Shown here in pieces: positions 7,428 through 15,152 of a stretch of DNA of 46,877 bases (position 1 is its first letter; the number at the start of each line of letters is the position of its first letter). Under the pieces are notes generated by a model that was not told where the DNA came from, did no database searches, and saw only the letters and a program-made list of their open reading frames with translations. The stretch covers positions 1-46,877 of the forward strand of contig NZ_SMKK01000042.1 of NCBI RefSeq assembly GCF_004348425.1, in the 5' to 3' direction. The position numbers and the translations under genes were made by a program. Origin of the DNA: Actinomadura sp. 7K507. Lineage in GTDB: Bacteria > Actinomycetota > Actinomycetes > Streptosporangiales > Streptosporangiaceae.

Positions 7428-9065
7428 TCATATCGGCGGATGCCCGGTTGCCGGGTCGACCGCCGGGTCGACCGGCGGGTCGACCGGCGGGGTGGCGGGC
7501 TGGGCGCTTGGGGACGCGGAGTTCCCAGGTCCCTGGTCAGCCGGGTCATCGGCCTGCGGGCGAGGGCGGGCCGCCCCGGCGAAGTCGGCCAGCAGGCCAG
7601 GCACCGGTCCCCGCTTGGGCCCGCTTTTCCGCTCTGGGCCCTGCCCGCCCGCCTGACTCGTGGCCGCGTGACTGGCGGTTTGTTGGCCGTCCTCGGCTTC
7701 CGCCGGGCCCTCCGGACGGCGCCGTCGAGAGCGCTGGGGAAGCACGGGCCGTGCCTCGACCTCACTGTGGGCGGGGGCGAGGTCGTGGATGTCCGGGGGC
7801 GCGGTCGGCGGTATGACCGCGCCCTCCGGCGGAGCGGTCGGGGGGGAGGTCGCCGGTCCGAGGGGTGACCGGACGGTACCGCGGGGCAGGTGCGCGCGGG
7901 CGCCGCTGTTCCCGGCAGGTGCGGCCGCAGGAGCGGTGGCCGGCCGCAGTGCGGCGGGCCGGGGCGCCGTGAGCAGCGCGGCCGGGATGGTGACCGTAGC
8001 CTGCGTCCCTTCCGGCTCGGCCGGGCGCAGCGTGACCTGGATGCCGTGGCGTTGCGCGAGCCGGGACACCACCAGCAGCCCGATCGGCCCGGCGATGATC
8101 TGCTCGCGCAGACCGACGGTGTCGGGGTCGGCCAGCAGCCGGTTCAGCGCCGCGTACTGGTCGGCCGACATCGCCAGCGGCCCCCGGTCGGTGATCTCGA
8201 TGCTCACCCCGTCGGCGGCCGGGACCGCCACCATCTGCACCTGGGTACCGGGCGGAGAGAACTTGGTGGCGTTCTCCACCAGCTCGGCCAGCAGCAGCCC
8301 GATCTCCGGGCCGGCGTACCCCGGCAGGTCCGCCTCCACCTGCGGGGGCGGCACCTGAACCCGCACCCGCCCGTACTGCTCGATCTGCGCGACCGCCTGA
8401 CGCATCACCTTGCCCAGCAGCAGCGGCTGGTTCACCTGCCGCGCCGTCGCACCACCCAGCACCGCCTGGCGTTCCACCCCCCGCAAAGCCCGCGTCGTCA
8501 AATGATCGATCTTGAACAGCTCGTGCAGCAGGACCGTGTCCTCCACCTCCCGCTCCACCGAGTCCAGCAACACCAAGGTGCGGTGGATCAGCAGATGCAG
8601 CGGCCGCCCCATCCGGGCGAGGAACTGCCGCTCGAACTCAGCGTCCTCACCCGCCCCCGCGGCCGAGGTGTGCTCCCAGCGGCCACGGCGGCGAAGGTCC
8701 GCCTCGATCGCCGCCTCGATCAATGCGGCGGTGGCGTCATAGGCCCAGGCCGGAGCGAACGGCTGGAACCAGTGCGCCCCGGTGTGCTCGTACCTGGTGT
8801 AGAGCCGCGGCCAATGCCACAACAGGCCATCGTCATCGCGGGGGCCCGGGAGCAGCACCACCAATCGCCCCGCGTATGGGTGGACGTCCACGCGCTGCGC
8901 CGAGACGGCCATCGCACCCGCCGGGCTCCCCCGGTGCGGTGCGCCCGAGGCGCGCAGGCCCCGGGCGGTGAGGCGATCGGCCAGCGCATGTGCGTGCTCG
9001 GGCTGCTGGACGAGCTCCCGGCCGCCGCTGGAGGAGACGAGATTGGCAGAGTCTGATGTCACCAT
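7428..9065 (-). CDS. Sensor-less histidine-kinase-like ATPase (CvnA-type)
   Basis: This 545-aa protein lacks membrane segments, unlike most CvnA sensor kinases. A helical region holds FKIDHLTTRALRGVERQ near residue 188, equivalent to the dimerisation/phosphoacceptor segment of CvnA proteins (DHLATR). The HATPase part contains an N-box-like ELVENATKFSPPG near 263 and a degenerate G1 box, ITDRGPLAMS, followed by a GPIGLLVVSRLAQRHGI G2 segment. The last 150 residues are Pro/Ala-rich and likely disordered. It overlaps the upstream methyltransferase gene by seven bases and the following conservon gene by four bases if the longer start is used. It is probably the ATP-binding scaffold of the signalling complex; kinase activity is unproven. 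Confidence 0.9.
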   Translation of the reverse strand: MVTSDSANLVSSSGGRELVQQPEHAHALADRLTARGLRASGAPHRGSPAGAMAVSAQRVDVHPYAGRLVVLLPGPRDDDGLLWHWPRLYTRYEHTGAHWFQPFAPAWAYDATAALIEAAIEADLRRRGRWEHTSAAGAGEDAEFERQFLARMGRPLHLLIHRTLVLLDSVEREVEDTVLLHELFKIDHLTTRALRGVERQAVLGGATARQVNQPLLLGKVMRQAVAQIEQYGRVRVQVPPPQVEADLPGYAGPEIGLLLAELVENATKFSPPGTQVQMVAVPAADGVSIEITDRGPLAMSADQYAALNRLLADPDTVGLREQIIAGPIGLLVVSRLAQRHGIQVTLRPAEPEGTQATVTIPAALLTAPRPAALRPATAPAAAPAGNSGARAHLPRGTVRSPLGPATSPPTAPPEGAVIPPTAPPDIHDLAPAHSEVEARPVLPQRSRRRRPEGPAEAEDGQQTASHAATSQAGGQGPERKSGPKRGPVPGLLADFAGAARPRPQADDPADQGPGNSASPSAQPATPPVDPPVDPAVDPATGHPPI

Positions 9066-9964
9066 CGCATCGCTCCGGAGGTCGTAGCGGGCCAGTGGGC
9101 CCGATCACGCATAACCCGGCCGAGGCCGCACCACAGATCGACCGGCCCCGGCTGCCACGGGGAGGGCTCGGGCCGCCACTGCGAGGCCGACACCACGCCC
9201 GGCCCGACCAGCTCCAACCCGGCGAACAGCGCCCGCACACCGGCGGGAGTGCGGGCATGCGGCAGACCGGGAATCCGCCTGGCCCCCAAAGACCCCAGGG
9301 CGGCCAGCCCTTCACCGGTCTGACCGGTCAGCTGACAGATCGCGACACAGCTCCCGTGCGGCAGCGCACCGCCCAGCACCCCGATGACGTGCGCGGCCAC
9401 GGGGTCATCCAGACCGTCCAGGCTGTTGATCAGCAGCACCCCGACCGGCTCGGCCAAGTACACAACCTCCGCGGCCCTGCTCAGCAGCACCTCAGGATCG
9501 GCCGGCCCGGCGTCCAGGTGCACGCAACCGTCCGCCCAGCCAGAATCCAGCAACGCCCTGGCATGCACCATGACCCAGGGGTCGGCATCGGCGTACACCA
9601 CGCGCACCAGCGGATCGAGCCGGTGCGCGATGTCGTGGACCTCATCCCGCAACGGCAGATCGACCCCGGCCACCAGGATCTGGCCGATGCCGTACTCGCC
9701 GACCATGGCCCGCACCGCACGCGCCCGGAACGCGATCCGGTGGTGCGCCACGTCCACGATCTGCGGATACAGCGCCTCGGCGTACTCGCCGAAACACCGG
9801 TCAGCCGAATAGCGGTCCTTCCCCCCGAGCCAGAAATGCCAGACACGGCTCATTGACGGCGTAGCGGTATCGAAGCCGCAAAGGTCACGCTTGGCCGCGG
9901 CCCAGTCGAAACCGGGAGTGTCGGGAAGATGCGGGTCCCAGCTGAAATACGCGCCACCGGTCAT
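9059..9964 (-). CDS. DUF574 SAM-dependent methyltransferase-like protein (copy 1)
   Basis: ATG 9964 follows a strong GGGGAGGGGG stretch and overlaps the preceding mini-ORF stop as ATGA, so it is preferred over the in-frame upstream ATG. The 301-aa protein has the DUF574 N-terminal signature: ATPSMSRVWHFWLGGKDRYSAD, spread over residues 33-54. The family glycine motif is reduced to ILVAGVDLPLRDEVHDIA, and an acidic YADADPWV strand follows. DUF574 proteins have a class I methyltransferase fold and occur in many copies in actinomycetes, often beside conservons; substrates are generally unknown. The GxGxG-like loop here has lost glycines relative to the neighbouring copy, so SAM binding should be considered uncertain. 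Confidence 0.85.
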   Translation of the reverse strand: MTGGAYFSWDPHLPDTPGFDWAAAKRDLCGFDTATPSMSRVWHFWLGGKDRYSADRCFGEYAEALYPQIVDVAHHRIAFRARAVRAMVGEYGIGQILVAGVDLPLRDEVHDIAHRLDPLVRVVYADADPWVMVHARALLDSGWADGCVHLDAGPADPEVLLSRAAEVVYLAEPVGVLLINSLDGLDDPVAAHVIGVLGGALPHGSCVAICQLTGQTGEGLAALGSLGARRIPGLPHARTPAGVRALFAGLELVGPGVVSASQWRPEPSPWQPGPVDLWCGLGRVMRDRAHWPATTSGAMRW

Positions 9965-10110
9965 GACCCCCTCCCCGCCCCGGCGCCGCCGCGGATCGCT
10001 ATGCAGGACCCGGCCGGCAGGTAGTGCGCCCACCAGTCGACGAGGTGACGCGCCTGGTCGGTGTCGGTGATGCGGGCGCCCTCTTGGTGGTCATACCGGC
10101 CGGCGGTCAT
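9961..10110 (-). CDS. 49-aa translationally coupled mini-ORF
   Basis: A small frame, ATG 10110 to TGA 9961, fits exactly between two DUF574 genes with ATGA overlaps at both ends. It encodes 49 residues, starting MTAGRYDHQEGARITD and containing LVDWWAHYLPAGSCIAIR. The LPAGSCIAI part resembles a strand of the downstream methyltransferase (LPHGSCVAI), so it may be a relic of a duplicated domain rather than an independent protein. The overlaps and uninterrupted coupling argue that it is translated. No function can be given. Confidence 0.6.
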   Translation of the reverse strand: MTAGRYDHQEGARITDTDQARHLVDWWAHYLPAGSCIAIRGGAGAGRGS

Positions 10111-10946
10111 CGCCACCACCCGCGCGGCATCCGCTGCCCCACACCACCCAGAGCCGGGACGAAGGGCTCCTGCTCCACCGGCTGGTCAGGGCGCCACCAC
10201 GACACCGGCACCACGCCAGGGTCCAGATGCCGCAGCCCCGGGAGCAGTTCGCGCACTTCCAACAGCGTGCGGGCGTAAGCAGCGGGCGCACCGAATGCGG
10301 CCATCGCATCCAGCGCCGCCTGGACCGGCTCTCCCTGCAGCCCGGCCATCGGTTCAGCAACCACCAGATAGCTGCCCGTGGCCAACGGGGTGACCAGCCC
10401 CTGGGCGACCGCTGCCGCACCTTCGTGGGACAGATGGGTCAGCACATGCGCCGCCACCACCACGACCGGCTCGGCCAGATCCAGCACCCGCTCCACCCGC
10501 CGCAACAGCTCCCGCGGATCACGCACGTCGGCCTCGACCGCGCTGACCGGACCGCGACCGGTATCGCCGCAGCACAAAGCCCGGCAGGAGGCGAGCACCA
10601 GCGGATCGGTGTCGACATACACCACCCGCACCGCCGGATTGATCCGCTGCGCGATCCGGTGCGTGCACGACCCCAGCGCGTCGCCCAACGGAATGCCCGC
10701 ACCGACATCCAGCACCTGCCCGACACCGCACCGGCCGACCAGATGATCCAGCGCGCGTGCCACGAACCGCCCGGAGTGCACTGCAACCTCCGGCAGTTCC
10801 GGGCACGCCCCCAAGGCCTCATCGACCGGATTGCGGTCGATGAGGTAGTCGTCGTTTCCGCCGCGCAGGTAGTTCCACACCCTGGCGGAAGTCACGACCA
10901 CGGACTCGTCGTCGAGCACCGGCTGGTGGTCAGCATGGGGCGTCAT
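10107..10946 (-). CDS. DUF574 SAM-dependent methyltransferase (copy 2)
   Basis: This 279-aa protein is the most canonical of the three DUF574 copies. The N-terminal TSARVWNYLRGGNDDYLIDR motif is at residues 19-38, followed by the SAM-binding loop VLDVGAGIPLGD (about 79-90), the acidic strand VVYVDTDPLVLASCRALC, and VEADVRDP. C-terminal WWRPDQP is usual for the family. It overlaps copy 3 by four bases (ATGA) and the mini-ORF by four bases. The family has the class I methyltransferase fold and unknown acceptors; linkage to the conservon suggests a role in the same physiological response, which is inference. Confidence 0.92.
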   Translation of the reverse strand: MTPHADHQPVLDDESVVVTSARVWNYLRGGNDDYLIDRNPVDEALGACPELPEVAVHSGRFVARALDHLVGRCGVGQVLDVGAGIPLGDALGSCTHRIAQRINPAVRVVYVDTDPLVLASCRALCCGDTGRGPVSAVEADVRDPRELLRRVERVLDLAEPVVVVAAHVLTHLSHEGAAAVAQGLVTPLATGSYLVVAEPMAGLQGEPVQAALDAMAAFGAPAAYARTLLEVRELLPGLRHLDPGVVPVSWWRPDQPVEQEPFVPALGGVGQRMPRGWWR

Positions 10947-11779
10947 CGCTTCCGCCCCTGGCCGTGGTGGTCGGGGCGGACCGCGACCAGGCCGACAACC
11001 CGGACGTGCTCACCCACCTGGCCGTCGTGCGGTTCGGGCAGCCCCCATTCGGCCACATCACACAGCCCGGGAGGATCGACCAGGTCCCAGCCATCGACCA
11101 GCCCCACAATCTCCTCTTCGGGCCGGAACCGGATATGGCTGGAGGCGTTGTCGTAGGCCTTGGTCATGCCGGCGACACGGCGCGTCTCGGTGTCGGTCGT
11201 GGTCGCGTGGGACAGCACCACCACACTGCCGGGCGCCAGCCGCCGCCCGAGCTCGGCCATCACCGCGGCGGGCTCGGCGACGAAATGAAGTACCGCGGCC
11301 AGCACCACGAGCAGCGGGGCCGACAGGTCCAGGGCATCGCCCAGCTCGGGGTTACCGAAGACGGTGTCCAGGTCGGTGACATCACCGTGCAGAACGCGCC
11401 CGTAGCTGCGGCCGCTGCGAGCGTGGGCCAGGACCACCGGATCGTTGTCAAAGGCGACCACCCGGGCCTCGGGGTCAACCTGACGGACGCAGTCCTCCAC
11501 GCTGGGCAGCTCGATATCGGCGTCCAAGACACCGACCCCGATATCGGCGGCCTGCCCGATCCCGAACTCGGCCACCGCCCATGCAGCAGCACGGCCGGCG
11601 AACCGGAAGTTCTCCCGCGCAACCAGCTGCGCGTCGGGCGCCATCGCGAGCACCTTGTCGGCCGCCTCCCGGTCCGCCGCGTACGCCGTCCGGCCCTTCA
11701 GCAGCGCGTTGTAGGTCCGAGCCGGGCTGGCCTGAGAGAAATCCAGCGCCCCTCCCGGCGTCAACTCCTGGTCGGTCAC
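10943..11779 (-). CDS. DUF574 SAM-dependent methyltransferase (copy 3)
   Basis: GTG 11779 overlaps the preceding small gene as GTGA and is chosen over the longer open frame, whose extra N-terminus is Arg/Pro-rich. The 278-aa product has SPARTYNALLKGRTAYAADR (residues 17-36), a variant of the family LxGGKDNYxxDR motif in which the double glycine is replaced by Leu-Lys-Gly. The SAM loop is AADIGVGVLDAD, followed by VVAFDNDPVVLAHAR and GRVLHGDVTDLDTV, which look competent. It heads the tandem methyltransferase array feeding into the conservon. Confidence 0.9.
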   Translation of the reverse strand: MTDQELTPGGALDFSQASPARTYNALLKGRTAYAADREAADKVLAMAPDAQLVARENFRFAGRAAAWAVAEFGIGQAADIGVGVLDADIELPSVEDCVRQVDPEARVVAFDNDPVVLAHARSGRSYGRVLHGDVTDLDTVFGNPELGDALDLSAPLLVVLAAVLHFVAEPAAVMAELGRRLAPGSVVVLSHATTTDTETRRVAGMTKAYDNASSHIRFRPEEEIVGLVDGWDLVDPPGLCDVAEWGLPEPHDGQVGEHVRVVGLVAVRPDHHGQGRKR

Positions 11780-11994
11780 CGTGGGCTCCCGGCCACGGCC
11801 CGGGCGAGTTCGGCGCGAAGGCCCTCGGCGGTGTCGGCGTCGACCAGGTTCACACGGTTGAACTGGTCGCGGGGCAACGGCCAGAGCTGGCCCCACCAGC
11901 GGCCTTCGTCGGACACGATGATCCGCCAGCCGGGGAAATCCTGCCTCAGCACAGCCTTGGCGACGTCCACGGAGAGGAGTTTGAGTGCGGGCAT
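11776..11994 (-). CDS. Small 72-aa protein heading the conservon operon
   Basis: The ATG at 11994 has an AGGA element eight bases upstream, and the stop overlaps the next methyltransferase start as GTGA. The 72-aa product begins MPALKLLSVDVAKAVLRQD and includes a Trp-rich segment, GWRIIVSDEGRWWGQLWPLP, suggesting a small beta-rich fold with an exposed aromatic surface. I do not recognise the family. Its position as first gene of the coupled series implies that the operon promoter lies in 11995-12760. Confidence 0.7.
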   Translation of the reverse strand: MPALKLLSVDVAKAVLRQDFPGWRIIVSDEGRWWGQLWPLPRDQFNRVNLVDADTAEGLRAELARAVAGSPR

Positions 11995-12179
11995 GACGCG
12001 GTTCCTATGTAGATTTCGGCGTGGAGAGGTCACGGCAACGTGCGGGCCTGGTGCGAACGGCCCATCCAGGGGAGGGAGCACACCCAGTGACACTTCCGCG
12101 CGGGGCGGGATGCTTCTCTTGGTGAGTGTGGGGATACCGACAGGACCGGACTTGCGAGGACGGCCGCAGGCGGATTAGC

Positions 12180-12275
12180 CGGAGTGAGTGTGAGCTCCAC
12201 GAACTTGCGGTCGGCGGGTAGTTGCCCCTTGCCGCCGAGCAGAAAGCCACATACAGGCCCCACGCTCGGCTGGCC
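12180..12275 (-). pseudogene. Fossil N-terminal fragment of a DUF574 methyltransferase
   Basis: Translated on the minus strand, this stretch reads QPSVGPVCGFLLGGKGQL followed by PADRKFVE. That is a clear but degraded version of the DUF574 N-terminal signature (PSxARxYDxLLGGKDNxxADR). The neighbouring sequence on either side does not continue the fold in a single frame, so I treat it as a decayed copy of the gene family found intact just downstream. The assignment rests on about 28 residues only. Confidence 0.5.
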
Positions 12276-12666
12276 GGCGTCGATGGCGGAGCGGTTTCTG
12301 CACGGGAACCGACTTATCGTCGGGTCCTCAATACGGACGAAGCGAAGGACCCGAGAGGGGCGGTTCTTAAGGACGGTTCCCTGACGCCGCGCTCGCCCTG
12401 AGTGGCCCTGCGAAGGGTGGGCGGCGGCCTCCAGTGATTCATCGCCACAGTCCACTTCACGCAGAACGTCGACACCCCGTTGACGAGCCGAGACAAAACT
12501 GACCGGCCTGCCAGCAAACGTCCTGGCTCGGGGACCCATGAGACCGCCTTCTCTGCTGCGGAGATGCCTGATTCTCAAGGATTAGACCAGGTGTGCTCTG
12601 AGGGCATCTAGCGAGAGTTAATTTCCAGAGGGGTGAAGATCGTTCGCGCTCTCGGCGAAAAAATAG

Positions 12667-12681
12667 TTCACAAGTGGTGAA
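12667..12681. promoter_or_regulatory. Candidate operator TTCAC-N5-GTGAA
   Basis: A perfect 5-base inverted repeat, TTCAC-AAGTG-GTGAA, lies about 80 bases upstream of the XRE/TPR regulator start in an AT-rich stretch. It is placed where an autoregulatory site could be. The arms are short, so chance occurrence cannot be excluded. Confidence 0.3.
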
Positions 12682-12759
12682 TGATTATTTCAGTAGATGC
12701 GGAATGAGGCTCTTCGAAGTAGAATCTGGTCGTGGCCTTGACCTCCGGCGAAGGCGAGG

Positions 12760-14199
12760 ATGATGTCCGACAGCAGCCGTGAGCCGCACCCGATCCAGTG
12801 CGCCCTGGACTTGCGCGCACGAGTCCTAGCCGAGCGCGGGCAGGAGGAGGTTGATCCACACGGGCTGGCTGACCAGATTCGACAGCACTGTCATCACACG
12901 CGGTTCAAATCGATGCGGCTGGCCCACGGCTGGCGGCGCGTCGATGACGCGGTAGACGCCATTCGTCGGTGGCAGATCGAGCAAGGACATTCTGCAACCG
13001 GGCTTGACATTCGGAGCTGGCAGAACTGGGAGGCCGGCAGCCGTCCGGGGCCGCACAACCTCGACCTGCTCTCGCGTTTCTTTGCGAGCGATGCTGTGTG
13101 TCTCGGCTTTGCTCCCAGTTACCGCCAAGTAGAGGCCCAGTCTGTTCGGCAGGAACATGCGCGGCCGTTGATGCCCGAGCAGGCCGTGGCGGTGTGTGCC
13201 GAGGAATCCCAACGCTACGGGGCCCGCATGGACACCCCCATCGGGTCCTACACCATCGACGAGTTGGAAGCCGCGCTGCATGCCGTGGCCGGCGCCTACC
13301 CCTATACCCCCGTCCTGCCGACACTGATGAGGGCAAAGGAACTGCGTCTACGGGCGTGGACCCTGCGCGAGCAGTGCCACAGACCCATGCAGATCCATGA
13401 CTTGCACCGCATCGCGGGCTGGTTGTCAGTCGTCATGGCCAACGCCAGCTTTGATCTTGGTGGCATGGCCGCAGCGCAGACCCACCTTCGCGTCTCCGAC
13501 CTCCACGCCGAACTAGTGGGGGATGCAACCCTGCGCGCATGGTCAAGGAGCTTGCACGCGCTCATCGCCTACTGGGACGGTCGCCCCCACGATGCAGCAG
13601 AACATGCAGCATATGCCTGCAGCTTCACCGGCGCACAGGGAACAACATTGCTTCGCGCCTATGGCATTCGCGCCCGCGCGTTGGCGCAGCTGGGCGAGAT
13701 AAGCAAGGCCGATGCCTCGTTGCGCAAAGTCGAAGAGCTGCGCCAGGACGATCAACGCGATGAATTTCCGGGTATCCTGACCTTCCCCCAAGCGAAGTCA
13801 TGGTTCTGGACCGCCTCCGCGCACATCGGCTTGGGGATGAGGGAACGTGCCGCCCAAGCCGAAGACGCTGCACTCAGCGCCTTGGAGCTCTACGGAGTAG
13901 AAGCGGACGAGCGTCGACGCAGTGGAGAAATGAGTCTAACCCTCCTAGATCTGGCCACCGCGCGGCTTCTGCGTGGTGAACACGATGGGATCGAGGCGAA
14001 CTTGCGTCCTGTCTTCTCTGCCATGCAGCGAAGGCGCATCGAGATCATAGTGCGACGCATGCTGCAACTCACCGCGATTCTGGAGCAACCGGCCTGTCGT
14101 GCTATTCAGCCACTGCGTGAAGTTCGCGAGGAGTTGCATGACTACATCCACTACTCTCGGCAGAGCCTGAGCCTGCCCCAGGCGGAGGTCAACGCGTGA
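12760..14199 (+). CDS. XRE-like regulator with C-terminal TPR-type helices
   Basis: The 479-aa protein may start at either of two adjacent ATG codons (12760 or 12763). An N-terminal DNA-binding region (residues 35-105) contains RQHCHHTRFKSMRLAHGW, then LDIRSWQNWEAGSRPGP, a Cro/C1-like recognition helix and loop. The rest (about 160-460) is helical with TPR-like repeats, such as EYxAHAAYACSF-like and AYGIRARALAQLGEISKAD segments. This architecture is common in actinomycete regulators that control adjacent biosynthetic or metabolic genes and sense a ligand or peptide through the TPR part. Its stop overlaps the next start as GTGA, tying it to the enzyme cluster downstream. Confidence 0.85.
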   Translation: MMSDSSREPHPIQCALDLRARVLAERGQEEVDPHGLADQIRQHCHHTRFKSMRLAHGWRRVDDAVDAIRRWQIEQGHSATGLDIRSWQNWEAGSRPGPHNLDLLSRFFASDAVCLGFAPSYRQVEAQSVRQEHARPLMPEQAVAVCAEESQRYGARMDTPIGSYTIDELEAALHAVAGAYPYTPVLPTLMRAKELRLRAWTLREQCHRPMQIHDLHRIAGWLSVVMANASFDLGGMAAAQTHLRVSDLHAELVGDATLRAWSRSLHALIAYWDGRPHDAAEHAAYACSFTGAQGTTLLRAYGIRARALAQLGEISKADASLRKVEELRQDDQRDEFPGILTFPQAKSWFWTASAHIGLGMRERAAQAEDAALSALELYGVEADERRRSGEMSLTLLDLATARLLRGEHDGIEANLRPVFSAMQRRRIEIIVRRMLQLTAILEQPACRAIQPLREVREELHDYIHYSRQSLSLPQAEVNA

Positions 14200-15038
14200 C
14201 GAGGATTATCGGCCTGCTGCACCCAGGGCAGATGGGTGCCGCCATCGGCGCTCAGCTTCGCTTGGGTGGGTCGCGTGTTTTGTGGTGCCCCGACGGGCGC
14301 AGCGACGCATCGCTGGACCGGGCCCGTGAGGCGGGACTTGAGGCAAGATCGTTGACGGAGTTGGTCGAGGCCAGTGAGGTGATCGTCTCGCTCGTGCCGC
14401 CTGCCTACGCCGAAGCAACAGCCCAAGCCGTGCGGGCTGAGGACTTCAAAGGCGTCTATGTCGAAGCAAATGCGATCAAGCCTGGTCGAGTGGAAGCCAT
14501 CGCCTCAATAATGACCGACGTTAAGGTCGTGGATGGCTGCGTGATTGGTGCACCCCCAGTAGAGCGCCATCCCGCCGCGCCGACCCGCTTCTTCGCCTCT
14601 GGCCCGGAAGAATCCCTCGCACTGCTCGGTGACCTCTTCGCCGGTACGGCTGTGGAGTTTCGTACGCTCGGCCCGCAGATTGGCCAGGCGTCTGGGTTGA
14701 AGACAGCGCAAGCGGTAGTTCAGAAAGGCTCCCGTGTGCTCGCCGCCCTCGGTCACGCCCTAGCTGCCGACTATGGGGTGGGCGAGGCGTTGACCGAGAG
14801 CGTCCAGGGGTGGTCGCACCCCGCAGCCGAACCTACGAGGCTTCCGGCTCTCGCTGGCCGTGCATGGCGCTGGGAGCCAGAGATGCGCGATACCGCTCAA
14901 GCGCTCAGTGAAGTGGGACTGCCCGCCGAGGTTATCGCCGCAGTTGCCGACACGCTCAACGCGTGGGAGTCGTTCAAAGACCATACCGACATCAATCTTC
15001 ACGACGTGCTTTCAGCACTGCACAGATCCACGCGGTGA
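14196..15038 (+). CDS. NAD(P)-dependent dehydrogenase, 6PGDH-like with DUF1932-type C-terminus
   Basis: The GTG start overlaps the regulator stop by four bases. The 280-aa protein begins with a Rossmann fingerprint, IGLLHPGQMGAAIG (residues 5-18), followed by the nucleotide-binding half to about residue 165. The C-terminal helical half contains GLKTAQAVVQKGSRV, where the Lys corresponds to the catalytic Lys of beta-hydroxyacid dehydrogenases. Such enzymes oxidise hydroxy acids or reduce their keto/imine equivalents, using NAD(P). Substrate is unknown. It is the first enzyme of the cluster and is separated from the radical SAM gene by 114 bases. Confidence 0.88.
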   Translation: MTRIIGLLHPGQMGAAIGAQLRLGGSRVLWCPDGRSDASLDRAREAGLEARSLTELVEASEVIVSLVPPAYAEATAQAVRAEDFKGVYVEANAIKPGRVEAIASIMTDVKVVDGCVIGAPPVERHPAAPTRFFASGPEESLALLGDLFAGTAVEFRTLGPQIGQASGLKTAQAVVQKGSRVLAALGHALAADYGVGEALTESVQGWSHPAAEPTRLPALAGRAWRWEPEMRDTAQALSEVGLPAEVIAAVADTLNAWESFKDHTDINLHDVLSALHRSTR

Positions 15039-15152
15039 TCGCGGTGGCAGCAAACGGCCAATCCGCCAACTCTTCAATGCAGCCGATACCACCGGGGCTC
15101 ACCCGGCGTACCGTCGCGGTCACCAGGTGAACCGGATGAGAGGCGAACACTC

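Larger units (their letters stand above)
11995..12759. other. Divergent intergenic region
   Basis: These 765 bases separate the minus-strand conservon operon from the plus-strand regulator gene. Apart from the DUF574 fossil, no frame looks like a real gene; the longest minus-strand frame (12030-12578) has mixed composition and contains the fossil. The part from about 12560 to 12740 is noticeably less GC-rich than its surroundings and probably holds promoters. A TAGAAT at 12720-12725 could be a -10 element for the regulator gene, but I see no convincing -35 partner. Confidence 0.45.

Noticed and set aside
12030..12578. 182-codon minus-strand frame in the divergent intergenic region
   Set aside because: Only a short DUF574-like fragment inside it is recognisable, so it is treated as fossil plus non-coding DNA.
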